Of a stretch of DNA of 29,879 bases, positions 6,746 to 14,179 are shown piece after piece. Origin of the DNA: Extensimonas sp963708545. Its GTDB lineage: Bacteria; Pseudomonadota; Gammaproteobacteria; Burkholderiales; Burkholderiaceae_C. How positions within the stretch are numbered: position 1 is the stretch's first letter; every line of letters begins with the position of its first letter. The DNA lies in assembly GCA_963708545.1 (NCBI GenBank), contig CAVPUD010000056.1, forward strand, positions 1 to 29,879, in the 5' to 3' direction. The notes below the pieces were generated by a model. That model was not told where the DNA came from, made no database searches, and saw only the letters and a program-made list of their open reading frames with translations. The position numbers and the translations under genes were made by a program.

Positions 6746-7308
6746 GCGCGCAGGGACTCCCAAAACAAGAGCTACTAGCGCTTGATTTATCTGGGCTAGA
6801 TCCTGTTTTGACCATTATTTCTGCGCAGCTGCTGCGGCGCGGCTGGATGCTTGCCACGGCCGAGAGCTGCACGGGCGGGCTGATCGCCGCGGCCTGCACC
6901 GAGCTCGCGGGTTCCAGCCAATGGTTCGAGCGCGGCTTCGTGAGCTACTCGAACGCCGCCAAGACCGAGCTGCTGGGCGTGGACGCGGCGCTGATCGCGC
7001 GCCACGGCGCCGTGAGCGAGCCCGTGGTGCGCGCGATGGCGCGCGGCGCGCTCGCGCACGCACACGCGCAGGTGAGCCTCGCCGTCACCGGCGTCGCGGG
7101 CCCGAGCGGCGGCAGCGCCGACAAGCCCGTGGGCACGGTGTGGTTCGGCTGGTGTCTGCCCGCTTGCGCACCCGCCGGGCCGCCCGAGCTGCACAGCGAG
7201 GTACGGCACTTTGCCGATGACGGCATGAGCACCCGCGCGCAGATACGCGCCGCCACGGTGCAGCACGCGCTCCGCTGGCTGGCCGGGCGGCTCTCGGCCA
7301 GCGCCTGA
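6742..7308 (+). CDS. cinA: CinA family protein (nicotinamide-nucleotide amidohydrolase, PncC-type)
   Basis: Stand-alone CinA C-terminal domain, the family that deamidates nicotinamide mononucleotide to nicotinate mononucleotide in pyridine-nucleotide recycling. Motifs: LATAESCTGGLIAAACTELAG, GSSQWFERGFVSYSNAAK, and the GVAGPSGGSADKPVGTVWFG loop. It has a strong Shine-Dalgarno (GGAGG at 6729-6733) inside pgpA and an ATGA overlap with its stop. At 188 aa it is slightly long. The extra N-terminal residues ~7-26 (PKQELLALDLSGLDPVLTII) are encoded by a copy of the interspersed palindromic repeat (6761-6819), an exaptation of a normally intergenic element. The enzyme core starts after it and looks intact. 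Confidence 0.92.
   Translation: MSAQGLPKQELLALDLSGLDPVLTIISAQLLRRGWMLATAESCTGGLIAAACTELAGSSQWFERGFVSYSNAAKTELLGVDAALIARHGAVSEPVVRAMARGALAHAHAQVSLAVTGVAGPSGGSADKPVGTVWFGWCLPACAPAGPPELHSEVRHFADDGMSTRAQIRAATVQHALRWLAGRLSASA
6761..6819 (+). repeat. Interspersed palindromic repeat, copy C3, inside the cinA coding sequence
   Basis: AGAGCTACTAGCGCTTGAT followed by GGGCTAGATCCTGTTTTGACC has the layout of copies C1, C2, C4 and C5 (AGCT arm, GCGCTTGAT, spacer, CTAGA...TTTTGAC). Here it is translated in frame as part of the CinA N-terminus, with no stop codon. The other four copies are all intergenic. Confidence 0.6.
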
Positions 7309-7337
7309 AAACCAACCCGCAGATCGGCAACCCCACC

Positions 7338-7742
7338 ATGACGGCACTGCGCAACCCACGGCTCAAGCGCTTGGGCGCCTGGCTGGCCTTGTGCGCACTG
7401 CTGTGGAACCTGGGCACACCGCTGCTCTCGGCCTGGGCGCAATCCTGGGCCGCCGCCGACGCGCTGCCCTGGGACGAGCAGGTGTGCAGCGCCATGGGTA
7501 CCGTGCATGCGAGCGCGCCCGGGCCGACCGCGCCGCAAAGCCCCGACGCGCTGCTGTCGCTACCGCACTGCCCGCTGTGCGTGCTGCACGGCCACACGCC
7601 CGTGCTGCCGCTTGCGGCCGGGCCCATCGTTTGCGCCGCCGCGCAGGTACAGGCCCCGCCGCGGGGCCCTGCCGCACAAGCGCCGCGCGCGCACGAGCCG
7701 CAGCGCGCGCACCGCACGCGCGCACCGCCCGTTTTTTCCTGA
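7338..7742 (+). CDS. DUF2946-like small exported/membrane protein, copper-associated
   Basis: 134 aa. An N-terminal signal-anchor (RLGAWLALCALLWNLGTPLLSAW) is followed by a short polar region and a HCPLCVLHGH motif, the HCPxC signature of DUF2946 proteins. A Pro/Ala/Arg-rich tail (PPRGPAAQAPRAHEPQRAHRTRAPP) lies after a second hydrophobic patch. DUF2946 proteins are often encoded next to TonB-dependent copper receptors, as here (the receptor starts 181 bp downstream on the same strand), so a role in metal handling in the envelope is inferred. The Cys/His cluster could bind copper. Biochemistry of the family is unknown to me. Confidence 0.75.
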   Translation: MTALRNPRLKRLGAWLALCALLWNLGTPLLSAWAQSWAAADALPWDEQVCSAMGTVHASAPGPTAPQSPDALLSLPHCPLCVLHGHTPVLPLAAGPIVCAAAQVQAPPRGPAAQAPRAHEPQRAHRTRAPPVFS

Positions 7743-7922
7743 ACCCGGCACGACTCACGCGCCCCAGCGTCCAGCGGCGTTGATTTCTCTGCACCGTTCC
7801 GCTGCGCCCGCTGGCGCGAATCCTGTCCTGCCCGCCGCAGGCATGCGTCGCGCATGCCCTGGCTGTTGGCTTGCCGGCGCCGCCACCGCGCCGCAAAAAC
7901 CCTTCGTATTCAGGAGATTTCG

Positions 7923-10211
7923 ATGAAAACCCGTTCCCCCAAAACCGAGCGCCTGGCGCTCGGTCTGATTGCCGCTGCGGTCTGCCAGGCCGTCGCCGCG
8001 CAGGAGGCGCAAGACGCGCCAGACAAACCGACGCCGCGCCTGCCGCAAGTCACCGTCACGGCGCCCAAGGCGACCAGCACCGTCGCCGCGCCCGCCGAGC
8101 CCCAGGACCTGCCCGCGCTGCGCGCCGCCACGAGCGACAGCGCGAGCCTGCTGCGCGACGTGCCGGGCGTGAGCCTGTACGGCGCGGGCGGCGTCTCCAG
8201 CCTGCCCGTGCTGCACGGCCTGGCCGACGACCGGCTGCGCATCAAGCTCGACGGCATGGACTTGATGGCCGCGTGCCCCAACCACATGAACCCGCCGCTG
8301 TCGTACATAGACCCGAGCAACGTCGGCAGCGTGCAGGTCTATGCCGGCATCGCACCCGTGAGTGTGGGCGGCGACGCGATCGGCGGCGCCATCGTGGTCG
8401 AGTCGCTGCCGCCGGTGTTCGCCGCGCCCAGCACGGGCAGCCTCACCACCGGCCAGGTCGGCACGCACTACCGCAGCAACGGCGACGCCGCGGGCGCCAA
8501 CCTGCGCGCGAGCTACGCGACCGAGACTTTCAACCTCACCTACGCGGGCTCGATCGCGCAGTCCGACAACTACAAGGCCGGCGGCGACTTCAAGAACTAC
8601 GACACCACGGGCCGCCCGGGCCACACGCTGGCGCGCGACGAGGTCGGCTCCACGGCCTACGAGACGCGCAACCACGAGCTCGGCGTGGCCTGGCGCGGCA
8701 GCGGCCAGCTCGTCGAGGCCAAGCTCGGCTTTCAGGACATGCCCTACCAGCTGTACCCGAACCAGCGCATGGACATGCTGGACAACACGCAGCACCGCAT
8801 CAACCTGCGCTACCTGGGCCAGTTCGACTGGGGCGCGCTCGAGGCGCGCGCCTACCACGAGAAGGTCGATCACTTCATGGACTTTGGCGACGACAAGCGC
8901 TACTGGTACGGCACGGCCTCGGGCGGGCCCACGGCAGCCAACGGCAACCCGTGTTCCCCCATCGGCTCGGCCTGCGCGGCGGGCATGCCCATGTACACGC
9001 AGAGCAAAAACACCGGCGCCTCGATCAAAGCCAGCATAGACATGGGCCCGCGCGACCTGCTGCGCGTGGGTGGCGAATTGCAAAACTACCGCCTCGACGA
9101 CTGGTGGCCCCCATCGGGCGGCGGCATGTGGCCCAACACCTTCTGGAACATCAACGACGGCAAGCGCGACCGCATCGGCCTGTTCGGCGAATGGGAGCGC
9201 CAGATCGACGCGCAGTGGATGGGCCTGGTCGGCGCACGCTACGAGCGCGTCAAAACGGACGCCGCCCCGGTGCAGGGCTACAACATGATGTACAACACCG
9301 CCGCCTTCAACGCGAGCGACCGCAGCCGCAACGACGACAACTGGAACCTCGCGGCCATCGCGCGCTACACGCCCGACACCACACGCAGCGTGGAGTTCGG
9401 CTACGCCTTCAAGACGCGCTCGCCCAACCTCTACGAGCGCTATTCCTGGTCCAGCATGGGCATGGCCGCAGGAATGAATAACTTTGTCGGCGACGGCAAC
9501 GGCTACTTCGGCAACCCGAACCTGCAGCACGAGATGGCGCACACCTTCTCGGCCACGTTCGACCTGCACGCCGCCGACCGCGAATGGGAGTTCAAGGCCA
9601 CGCCCTACTACTCGCGCGTGAACAACTTCATCGACGCGGTGCAGTGGAGCGCCATGGCCAACGCCCCCGCGACGATGCCCCTGCGCAACCAGTTCGTCGT
9701 CCTGCGCTACGCCAACCAGAGCGCGCGCCTGTATGGGCTGGACCTCTCGGGCAAGATGCCGCTGGCCAAGACCGACTTCGGGCGTTTCGGGCTGCTGGGC
9801 CTGCTCAACTACACCAACGGCAAGAACCGCGACACCGGCGACCACCTCTACAACATCATGCCGCTCAACGCCAAGCTGACGCTCACGCACCAGTACGACA
9901 ACTGGAACAGCGGGCTAGAGCTGCAAATGGTCAAACGCAAGTCGCAAGTCTCGGACGTGCGCAACGAGCTGCAAACGCCGGGCTACGCGCTCTTCAACCT
10001 GCGCTCGAGCTACCGCTGGAAGAACGTGCGCGTGGACTTCGGCATCGAAAACCTGTTCGACAAGCTTTACTACCAGCCCCTCGGCGGCGCCTACCTGGGC
10101 CAAGGCACGACCATGTCGATGAACAAGGAAAAAGCCGGCTCCACACTCTGGGGCACCGGCGTGCCCGGCATGGGGCGCTCGATCTACGCGGGCCTGACCG
10201 TGGACTTCTGA
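7923..10211 (+). CDS. oprC: TonB-dependent copper receptor, OprC/NosA type
   Basis: Outer-membrane active transporter for copper, powered by TonB-ExbBD. The signal peptide is LALGLIAAAVCQAVAA; next comes a TonB-box-like PQVTVTAPK and a plug domain with DLMAACPNHMNPPLSYIDP. The barrel ends in the aromatic terminus AGLTVDF. In Pseudomonas OprC, copper is bound by CxxxM and HxM motifs; here CPNHM lies at residues 118-122 and HFM at 317-319, so the copper site appears complete. Shine-Dalgarno AGGAG at 7912-7916 fixes the ATG at 7923; in-frame codons upstream are not coding-like. Length is 762 aa. It forms a likely unit with the DUF2946 gene upstream and is closed by a terminator 25 bp after the stop. 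No copper-responsive operator was identified. Confidence 0.95.
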   Translation: MKTRSPKTERLALGLIAAAVCQAVAAQEAQDAPDKPTPRLPQVTVTAPKATSTVAAPAEPQDLPALRAATSDSASLLRDVPGVSLYGAGGVSSLPVLHGLADDRLRIKLDGMDLMAACPNHMNPPLSYIDPSNVGSVQVYAGIAPVSVGGDAIGGAIVVESLPPVFAAPSTGSLTTGQVGTHYRSNGDAAGANLRASYATETFNLTYAGSIAQSDNYKAGGDFKNYDTTGRPGHTLARDEVGSTAYETRNHELGVAWRGSGQLVEAKLGFQDMPYQLYPNQRMDMLDNTQHRINLRYLGQFDWGALEARAYHEKVDHFMDFGDDKRYWYGTASGGPTAANGNPCSPIGSACAAGMPMYTQSKNTGASIKASIDMGPRDLLRVGGELQNYRLDDWWPPSGGGMWPNTFWNINDGKRDRIGLFGEWERQIDAQWMGLVGARYERVKTDAAPVQGYNMMYNTAAFNASDRSRNDDNWNLAAIARYTPDTTRSVEFGYAFKTRSPNLYERYSWSSMGMAAGMNNFVGDGNGYFGNPNLQHEMAHTFSATFDLHAADREWEFKATPYYSRVNNFIDAVQWSAMANAPATMPLRNQFVVLRYANQSARLYGLDLSGKMPLAKTDFGRFGLLGLLNYTNGKNRDTGDHLYNIMPLNAKLTLTHQYDNWNSGLELQMVKRKSQVSDVRNELQTPGYALFNLRSSYRWKNVRVDFGIENLFDKLYYQPLGGAYLGQGTTMSMNKEKAGSTLWGTGVPGMGRSIYAGLTVDF

Positions 10212-10235
10212 CGCGCGAGCGCGCCGTCACCTCCC

Positions 10236-10260
10236 AAGGCCGCCGCGTGCGGCCTTTTTT
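10236..10260 (+). terminator. Rho-independent terminator after the copper receptor gene
   Basis: The perfect 8-bp stem AAGGCCGC / GCGGCCTT has a 5-nt loop (CGCGT) and runs straight into a T tract (TTTTTT). It starts 25 bp after the receptor stop codon on the same strand. It is the clearest intrinsic terminator in the window. Confidence 0.9.
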
Positions 10261-10318
10261 ATCAAATCGGGCGCTAGCGCCCGTCCATAAAGCGCCAATA
10301 GCTATTTTTTAAATAGCA
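10261..10318 (-). repeat. Interspersed palindromic repeat, copy C4
   Basis: This lies immediately behind the terminator. It contains an internal palindrome GGGCGCTAGCGCCC (10269-10282) and AATAGCTATT (10297-10306). Its reverse complement closely matches copy C1 over ATAGCTATNNGCGCTTTATGG. Non-coding; it fills part of the gap to the next gene. Confidence 0.65.
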
Positions 10319-10423
10319 TCTTCACTCCGCTGCACGGCGGTATCCGCGCCGCGCGAAGCCCTGGCCGCAAGGGCCTTTTATGATCGCCGCAAGCCTTGTC
10401 CCCACTTTTGCGCCGAGCCCGCC

Positions 10424-12115
10424 ATGCCCAAACGCCTGCCCACTCTGTTCCCCATCCGCTACACCGCACTGCTGCTGTGCGCGCTCGGCCTGCTGTGGGC
10501 GGGCGTGCTGGCCGTGCAGCGCGTACAGGGCGGGCTGGCGCTGGGCTGGCCCACGGGCGCAGCGCTCGCGCTGTGTGCGCTACTGGTGCTGATTGGCTTC
10601 TATGACCTGATCCAGCCGCACCACGCCATCTTGCGCAACTACCCCATCATCGGGCACCTGCGCTATCTGCTCGAGTACATCCGCCCCGAAATCCGCCAGT
10701 ATTTCATCGAGGGCGACCGCGAGGCCGAGCCGTTTTCGCGCGCGCAGCGCTCGCTGGTGTATCAGCGCGCCAAGGGCGAGCCCGACAACCGCCCTTTTGG
10801 CACGCTGCTCGACGTGAGCGAGAGCGGCTACGAATGGATCAGCCACTCGCTCGCGCCCACACGCATCGCCTCGCACGACTTTCGCGTCTGGGTCGGCGGC
10901 ACGCCGCAGCAGCCCTCGCCCTCGGTCAGCCCCTGCACGCAGCCGTACGCGATGAGCGTGTTCAACATCTCGGCGATGAGCTTTGGCGCGCTCTCGGCCA
11001 ACGCGATCCTGGCGCTCAACCAGGGCGCCAAGATCGGCGGCTTTGCGCACGACACGGGCGAGGGCTCGATCTCGCGCTACCACCGCGTGCACGGCGGCGA
11101 CCTGGTGTGGGAGATCGCCTCGGGCTACTTCGGCTGCCGCAACGCCGACGGCAGCTTCAACCCCGAACGCTTTGCCGAGCAGGCGCACGCGCCGCAGGTC
11201 AAGATGATCGAAATCAAGCTCAGCCAGGGCGCCAAACCCGGCCAGGGCGGCATGCTGCTGGGCCCCAAGGTCACGCCCGAAATCGCCGAGGCGCGCGGCG
11301 TGCCGGCGTGGCAGGACTGCATCTCGCCGCCCAGCCACAGCGCGTTTGCCACGCCCATCGAACTGCTGCAGTTCGTCGCGCGGCTGCGCACGCTCTCGGG
11401 CGGCAAACCCACGGGCTTCAAACTGTGCATAGGCCACCCGTGGGAATGGTTCGCCATCGCCAAGGCCATGCTCGCGACCGGCATCACGCCCGACTTCATC
11501 ACCGTCGATGGCGCCGAGGGCGGCACGGGCGCGGCGCCGGTCGAGTTCAGCGACCACGTGGGCGCGCCGCTGCAAGAGGGCCTGCAGCTCGTGCACCACA
11601 CGCTCGTGGGCCTGAACCTGCGCGAGCGCGTACGCATAGGCTGCGCGGGCAAAGTGGTGTCGGCCTTCGACCTCGCGCGCATGATGGCGCTGGGCGCCGA
11701 CTGGTGCAATTCCGCGCGCGGTTTCATGATGGCGCTGGGCTGCGTGCAGGCGCAAAGCTGCCACACCGGCCGCTGCCCCACGGGCGTGGCCACACAAGAC
11801 GCGCGGCGCCAGCGCGCGCTGGTCGTACCCGACAAGGCCCAGCGCGTGGCGCAGCTGCACCGCAGCACCCTGCACGCCTTCAAGGCGCTGCTGCAGGCCG
11901 CGGGCCTGTCGCACCCGAGCGAGATCACGGCCGAGCACATCGTGCGCCGCATCAGCGCCACCGAGGTGCGCCCGCTCGCGCGCCTGCTCACGTCGCTGCA
12001 GCCCGGCGCCTTGCTCGACACCGCACCAGGTGCGTTCGACGCGCTGCCCAACCTCTATCGCCTGTATTGGCCCATGGCCGACGCGCACAGCTTTGCGCCG
12101 GCGCAGCAGCGGTAG
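10424..12115 (+). CDS. Stand-alone FMN-binding glutamate synthase-like protein, membrane-anchored
   Basis: 563 aa. Two N-terminal hydrophobic segments (ALLLCALGLLWAGVLAV near 14-30 and ALALCALLVLIGFY near 47-60) precede a glutamate-synthase FMN/TIM-barrel domain. Family motifs: FNISAMSFGALSANAI, DTGEGSISRYH, IEIKLSQGAKPGQGG, FITVDGAEGGTGAAPVEF, and the Cys-rich CVQAQSCHTGRCPTGVAT that in GltB contributes to the 3Fe-4S cluster. There is no glutaminase domain. This GltB-central-domain family is widespread in bacteria with largely undefined substrates; it may be a redox enzyme at the cytoplasmic membrane. The ATG at 10424 places the first helix at the usual point. It appears monocistronic, or loosely linked to the following kinase gene 72 bp downstream. 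Confidence 0.88.
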   Translation: MPKRLPTLFPIRYTALLLCALGLLWAGVLAVQRVQGGLALGWPTGAALALCALLVLIGFYDLIQPHHAILRNYPIIGHLRYLLEYIRPEIRQYFIEGDREAEPFSRAQRSLVYQRAKGEPDNRPFGTLLDVSESGYEWISHSLAPTRIASHDFRVWVGGTPQQPSPSVSPCTQPYAMSVFNISAMSFGALSANAILALNQGAKIGGFAHDTGEGSISRYHRVHGGDLVWEIASGYFGCRNADGSFNPERFAEQAHAPQVKMIEIKLSQGAKPGQGGMLLGPKVTPEIAEARGVPAWQDCISPPSHSAFATPIELLQFVARLRTLSGGKPTGFKLCIGHPWEWFAIAKAMLATGITPDFITVDGAEGGTGAAPVEFSDHVGAPLQEGLQLVHHTLVGLNLRERVRIGCAGKVVSAFDLARMMALGADWCNSARGFMMALGCVQAQSCHTGRCPTGVATQDARRQRALVVPDKAQRVAQLHRSTLHAFKALLQAAGLSHPSEITAEHIVRRISATEVRPLARLLTSLQPGALLDTAPGAFDALPNLYRLYWPMADAHSFAPAQQR

Positions 12116-12187
12116 CTTTTTTGTCACCGCTGTTTCGCCCAGGTGCCCGTTTACGCTACGCTTGATTTTTTGCATGCTTTTCCCCGC

Positions 12188-13048
12188 ATGACGCGCTTGT
12201 CTCCTGCCACCACCGCTACGGTTTTTGCTCCTCCAGCGCATCCGCCAGAAACTTACGCTGCCTTTTTGCGCGCGCAGCTGCCGCGGCAGCCGGGCAATGT
12301 CGCGCCGTATGAGATCGGCGGTGAGCGCGTGTGGCTGAAAAAAGCCGGCGCGCCGCACAGCATGTGGCGCTACCGCGTGCTCGGCCTGGCTGCGCGCACG
12401 CTGCGCCTTGCGGCGCTGCAGCCCGTGCCGAACCTGGGCGGCCAGGAAGCCATCGCCACCGAAGTGCGCCGCCTGCGCGCGCTGCACGCGCTGGGCCTGC
12501 GCGTGCCGCAGGTGCTGGCCGCGCAGCCCGAGGGCTTTCTGATGCAAAACCTTGCCACGCGCGGCACGCTGATCGACGAAATGGACGCCGCGCGCGGTGA
12601 CGCACACACCATCCTCACGATCTGGCAGCAGGGCCTGCAGGCGCTCGCGCAGGTGCACGCCGCGGGGGCCTGCCTGAGCCAGGCCTTTGCACGCAACATG
12701 GTGCGCTGCAGCGACGGCGTGGTGGGCTTTGTGGACTTCGAGGAAGACCCGACCGCCGTGCTGCCCCTGCCGCTGTGCCAGGCGCGCGACGCACTGCACT
12801 ATGCGCACTCCTGCGCCATCTACCTGGTCGAAAGCAGGCTCCTGGCCGCCGGCCACGCACTGTGGGCGGACTGGCTCGCGCACAGCAGCCCCGCGATGCA
12901 GGCCGCGCTGCAGACCGACCTGCCGCGCCTGCACTGGCTGCGCCTCTTGCCCCAAAGCCGCAGCCTGGGGCGCGACCTGCAGCGCGTGCGCGCCGCCTAC
13001 GACTTGCTGACTTACGGCGCCGCAAAGACCGCACCCGAGGGCGGCTGA
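12188..13048 (+). CDS. Small kinase-fold protein (RIO/Kdo-kinase-like) with non-canonical catalytic loop
   Basis: 286 aa, cytosolic, no signal peptide. The N-lobe has GGERVWLKKAG (candidate ATP-binding Lys 51/52) and the acidic EVRRLRAL (Glu92), with GFLMQNL in the hinge. The metal-binding DFG-equivalent is VGFVDFEEDP (Asp183). Where kinases have HxDxxxxN, this protein has CLSQAFARN (162-170): the Asn is kept but the His and catalytic Asp are absent. I recall similar LSQ...RN segments in related betaproteobacterial proteins, so this may be a family trait rather than decay. The ATG at 12188 is preferred to 12143, which adds non-conserved residues. The lpxO-like gene follows on the same strand, so modification of the lipopolysaccharide core is a reasonable but unproven guess. 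The stop codon sits in a tandem repeat. Confidence 0.65.
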   Translation: MTRLSPATTATVFAPPAHPPETYAAFLRAQLPRQPGNVAPYEIGGERVWLKKAGAPHSMWRYRVLGLAARTLRLAALQPVPNLGGQEAIATEVRRLRALHALGLRVPQVLAAQPEGFLMQNLATRGTLIDEMDAARGDAHTILTIWQQGLQALAQVHAAGACLSQAFARNMVRCSDGVVGFVDFEEDPTAVLPLPLCQARDALHYAHSCAIYLVESRLLAAGHALWADWLAHSSPAMQAALQTDLPRLHWLRLLPQSRSLGRDLQRVRAAYDLLTYGAAKTAPEGG

Positions 13049-13080
13049 AGGCGGCTGAAGGCGGCTGAAGGCGGCTGAAG
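13041..13080 (+). repeat. 10-bp tandem repeat, four perfect units, starting on a stop codon
   Basis: The unit GCGGCTGAAG occurs four times without change. The kinase gene's TGA (13046-13048) is in the first unit, so gain or loss of later units cannot alter the protein. Perfect identity points to recent expansion or contraction by slippage. It lies in the spacer before lpxO. Confidence 0.95.
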
Positions 13081-13199
13081 TTTGCCCAAGATCAAACGCC
13101 TTGCCTGCGCTTGGGGCTGGGGCATGCGCTTGCCGGCACAATGCGCGTTTGCGGCGCAGCAAGGCATGCAGGGCATGCACGGGATACGGAGTGAAAAAT

Positions 13200-14126
13200 A
13201 TGGACCTGAATGGGGCAAGCATCGTCAAATGGGCCATCGTGGGGCTTTTTCTTGCCTGCGTGCTGTACGTGCATTTTCGCGGGCGCACGCGGCTGCCATT
13301 CATGCGCCAGCTGTTCGACCACTCCTCGTTCGTCGCGCCGATCAACGTCTTTCTCTACGCCTTTTCGGCCGTGCCCACGCGCAGTGCCTACCTGCCCACG
13401 AGCCAATTCCCAGGGCTGCAGACCATCGCCGACCACTGGGAGATGATCCGCGACGAGGCGCTCGCGCTGCACGAGCAGGGGCGCATCCGCGGCACCGACA
13501 AGAACGACGACGCGGGCTTCAACTCGTTTTTCAAAAACGGCTGGAAGCGCTTTTACCTCAAGTGGTACGACGTCAGCCCGCCTTCGGCCTCGGCCCTGTG
13601 CCCCAAGACCGTGGCGCTGCTGCGCGACATCCCCGGCGTCAAGGCCGCGATGTTTGCCGAACTGCCGCCGGGCGGCAAGCTCAACATCCACCGCGACCCG
13701 TTTGGCGGCTCGCTGCGCTACCACCTGGGGCTGGCCACGCCCAACGACGAGCGCTGCTTCATCGAAGTCAACGGCGAGCCGCACGCCTGGCACGACGGCG
13801 AGGGCTTCGTGTTCGATGAAACCTTTTTGCACTGGGCCATCAACGGCACCGAGCGCAACCGCCTGATCCTGTTTTGCGACCTCGAGCGCCCCATGAAGTA
13901 CCGCTGGGCCCAGGCCGTGAACCGCTGGCTGGGCCGCACGCTGCTCAGCGCCGCCGCCTCGCCCAACGACACCGGCGACAAGACCGGCGTCATCAACAAG
14001 ATCTTTCGCATCTTCTGGTACGCGGGGCAATACCGGCGCCGGCTCAAGAACTTCAGCAAGCCGCTGTATTACGTCATCAAGTACGGCCTGATCGCTGCCC
14101 TGGTGGCGTTCATCATCTACCTCTGA
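13200..14126 (+). CDS. lpxO: LpxO-type Fe(II)/2-oxoglutarate dioxygenase (lipid A hydroxylase)
   Basis: Aspartyl/asparaginyl beta-hydroxylase fold; LpxO enzymes hydroxylate the C2 position of a secondary acyl chain of lipid A at the inner membrane. An N-terminal anchor (IVKWAIVGLFLACVLYVHF, ~8-26) and a C-terminal hydrophobic helix (YVIKYGLIAALVAFIIYL) frame the catalytic domain. The iron ligands are visible as HRD (His164, Asp166) and His211 in FLHWAINGTERNRLI; the downstream Arg is the likely 2-oxoglutarate anchor. The ATG at 13200 follows CGGAG with 8-nt spacing; GTG at 13191 is a less likely alternative. Length is 308 aa. It is co-directional with the atypical kinase gene upstream and with ggt 53 bp downstream. 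Confidence 0.88.
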   Translation: MDLNGASIVKWAIVGLFLACVLYVHFRGRTRLPFMRQLFDHSSFVAPINVFLYAFSAVPTRSAYLPTSQFPGLQTIADHWEMIRDEALALHEQGRIRGTDKNDDAGFNSFFKNGWKRFYLKWYDVSPPSASALCPKTVALLRDIPGVKAAMFAELPPGGKLNIHRDPFGGSLRYHLGLATPNDERCFIEVNGEPHAWHDGEGFVFDETFLHWAINGTERNRLILFCDLERPMKYRWAQAVNRWLGRTLLSAAASPNDTGDKTGVINKIFRIFWYAGQYRRRLKNFSKPLYYVIKYGLIAALVAFIIYL

Positions 14127-14179
14127 CTGTGCACGCCGCACATCGAGCGTCGCACGCATCGTCCCCCAAGCGCCGCGCC

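Noticed and set aside
7755..9890. A 711-codon open frame on the minus strand opposite the copper receptor gene
   Set aside because: Its translation is Val/Ala/Arg/Gly-rich with no known motif, and it mirrors the codon bias of the clear receptor gene on the plus strand. It is a GC-driven shadow.
10580..13345. A 921-codon open frame on the minus strand
   Set aside because: It spans the FMN glutamate synthase-like gene and the kinase gene in antisense, and its translation lacks any domain. Both plus-strand genes have strong family motifs.
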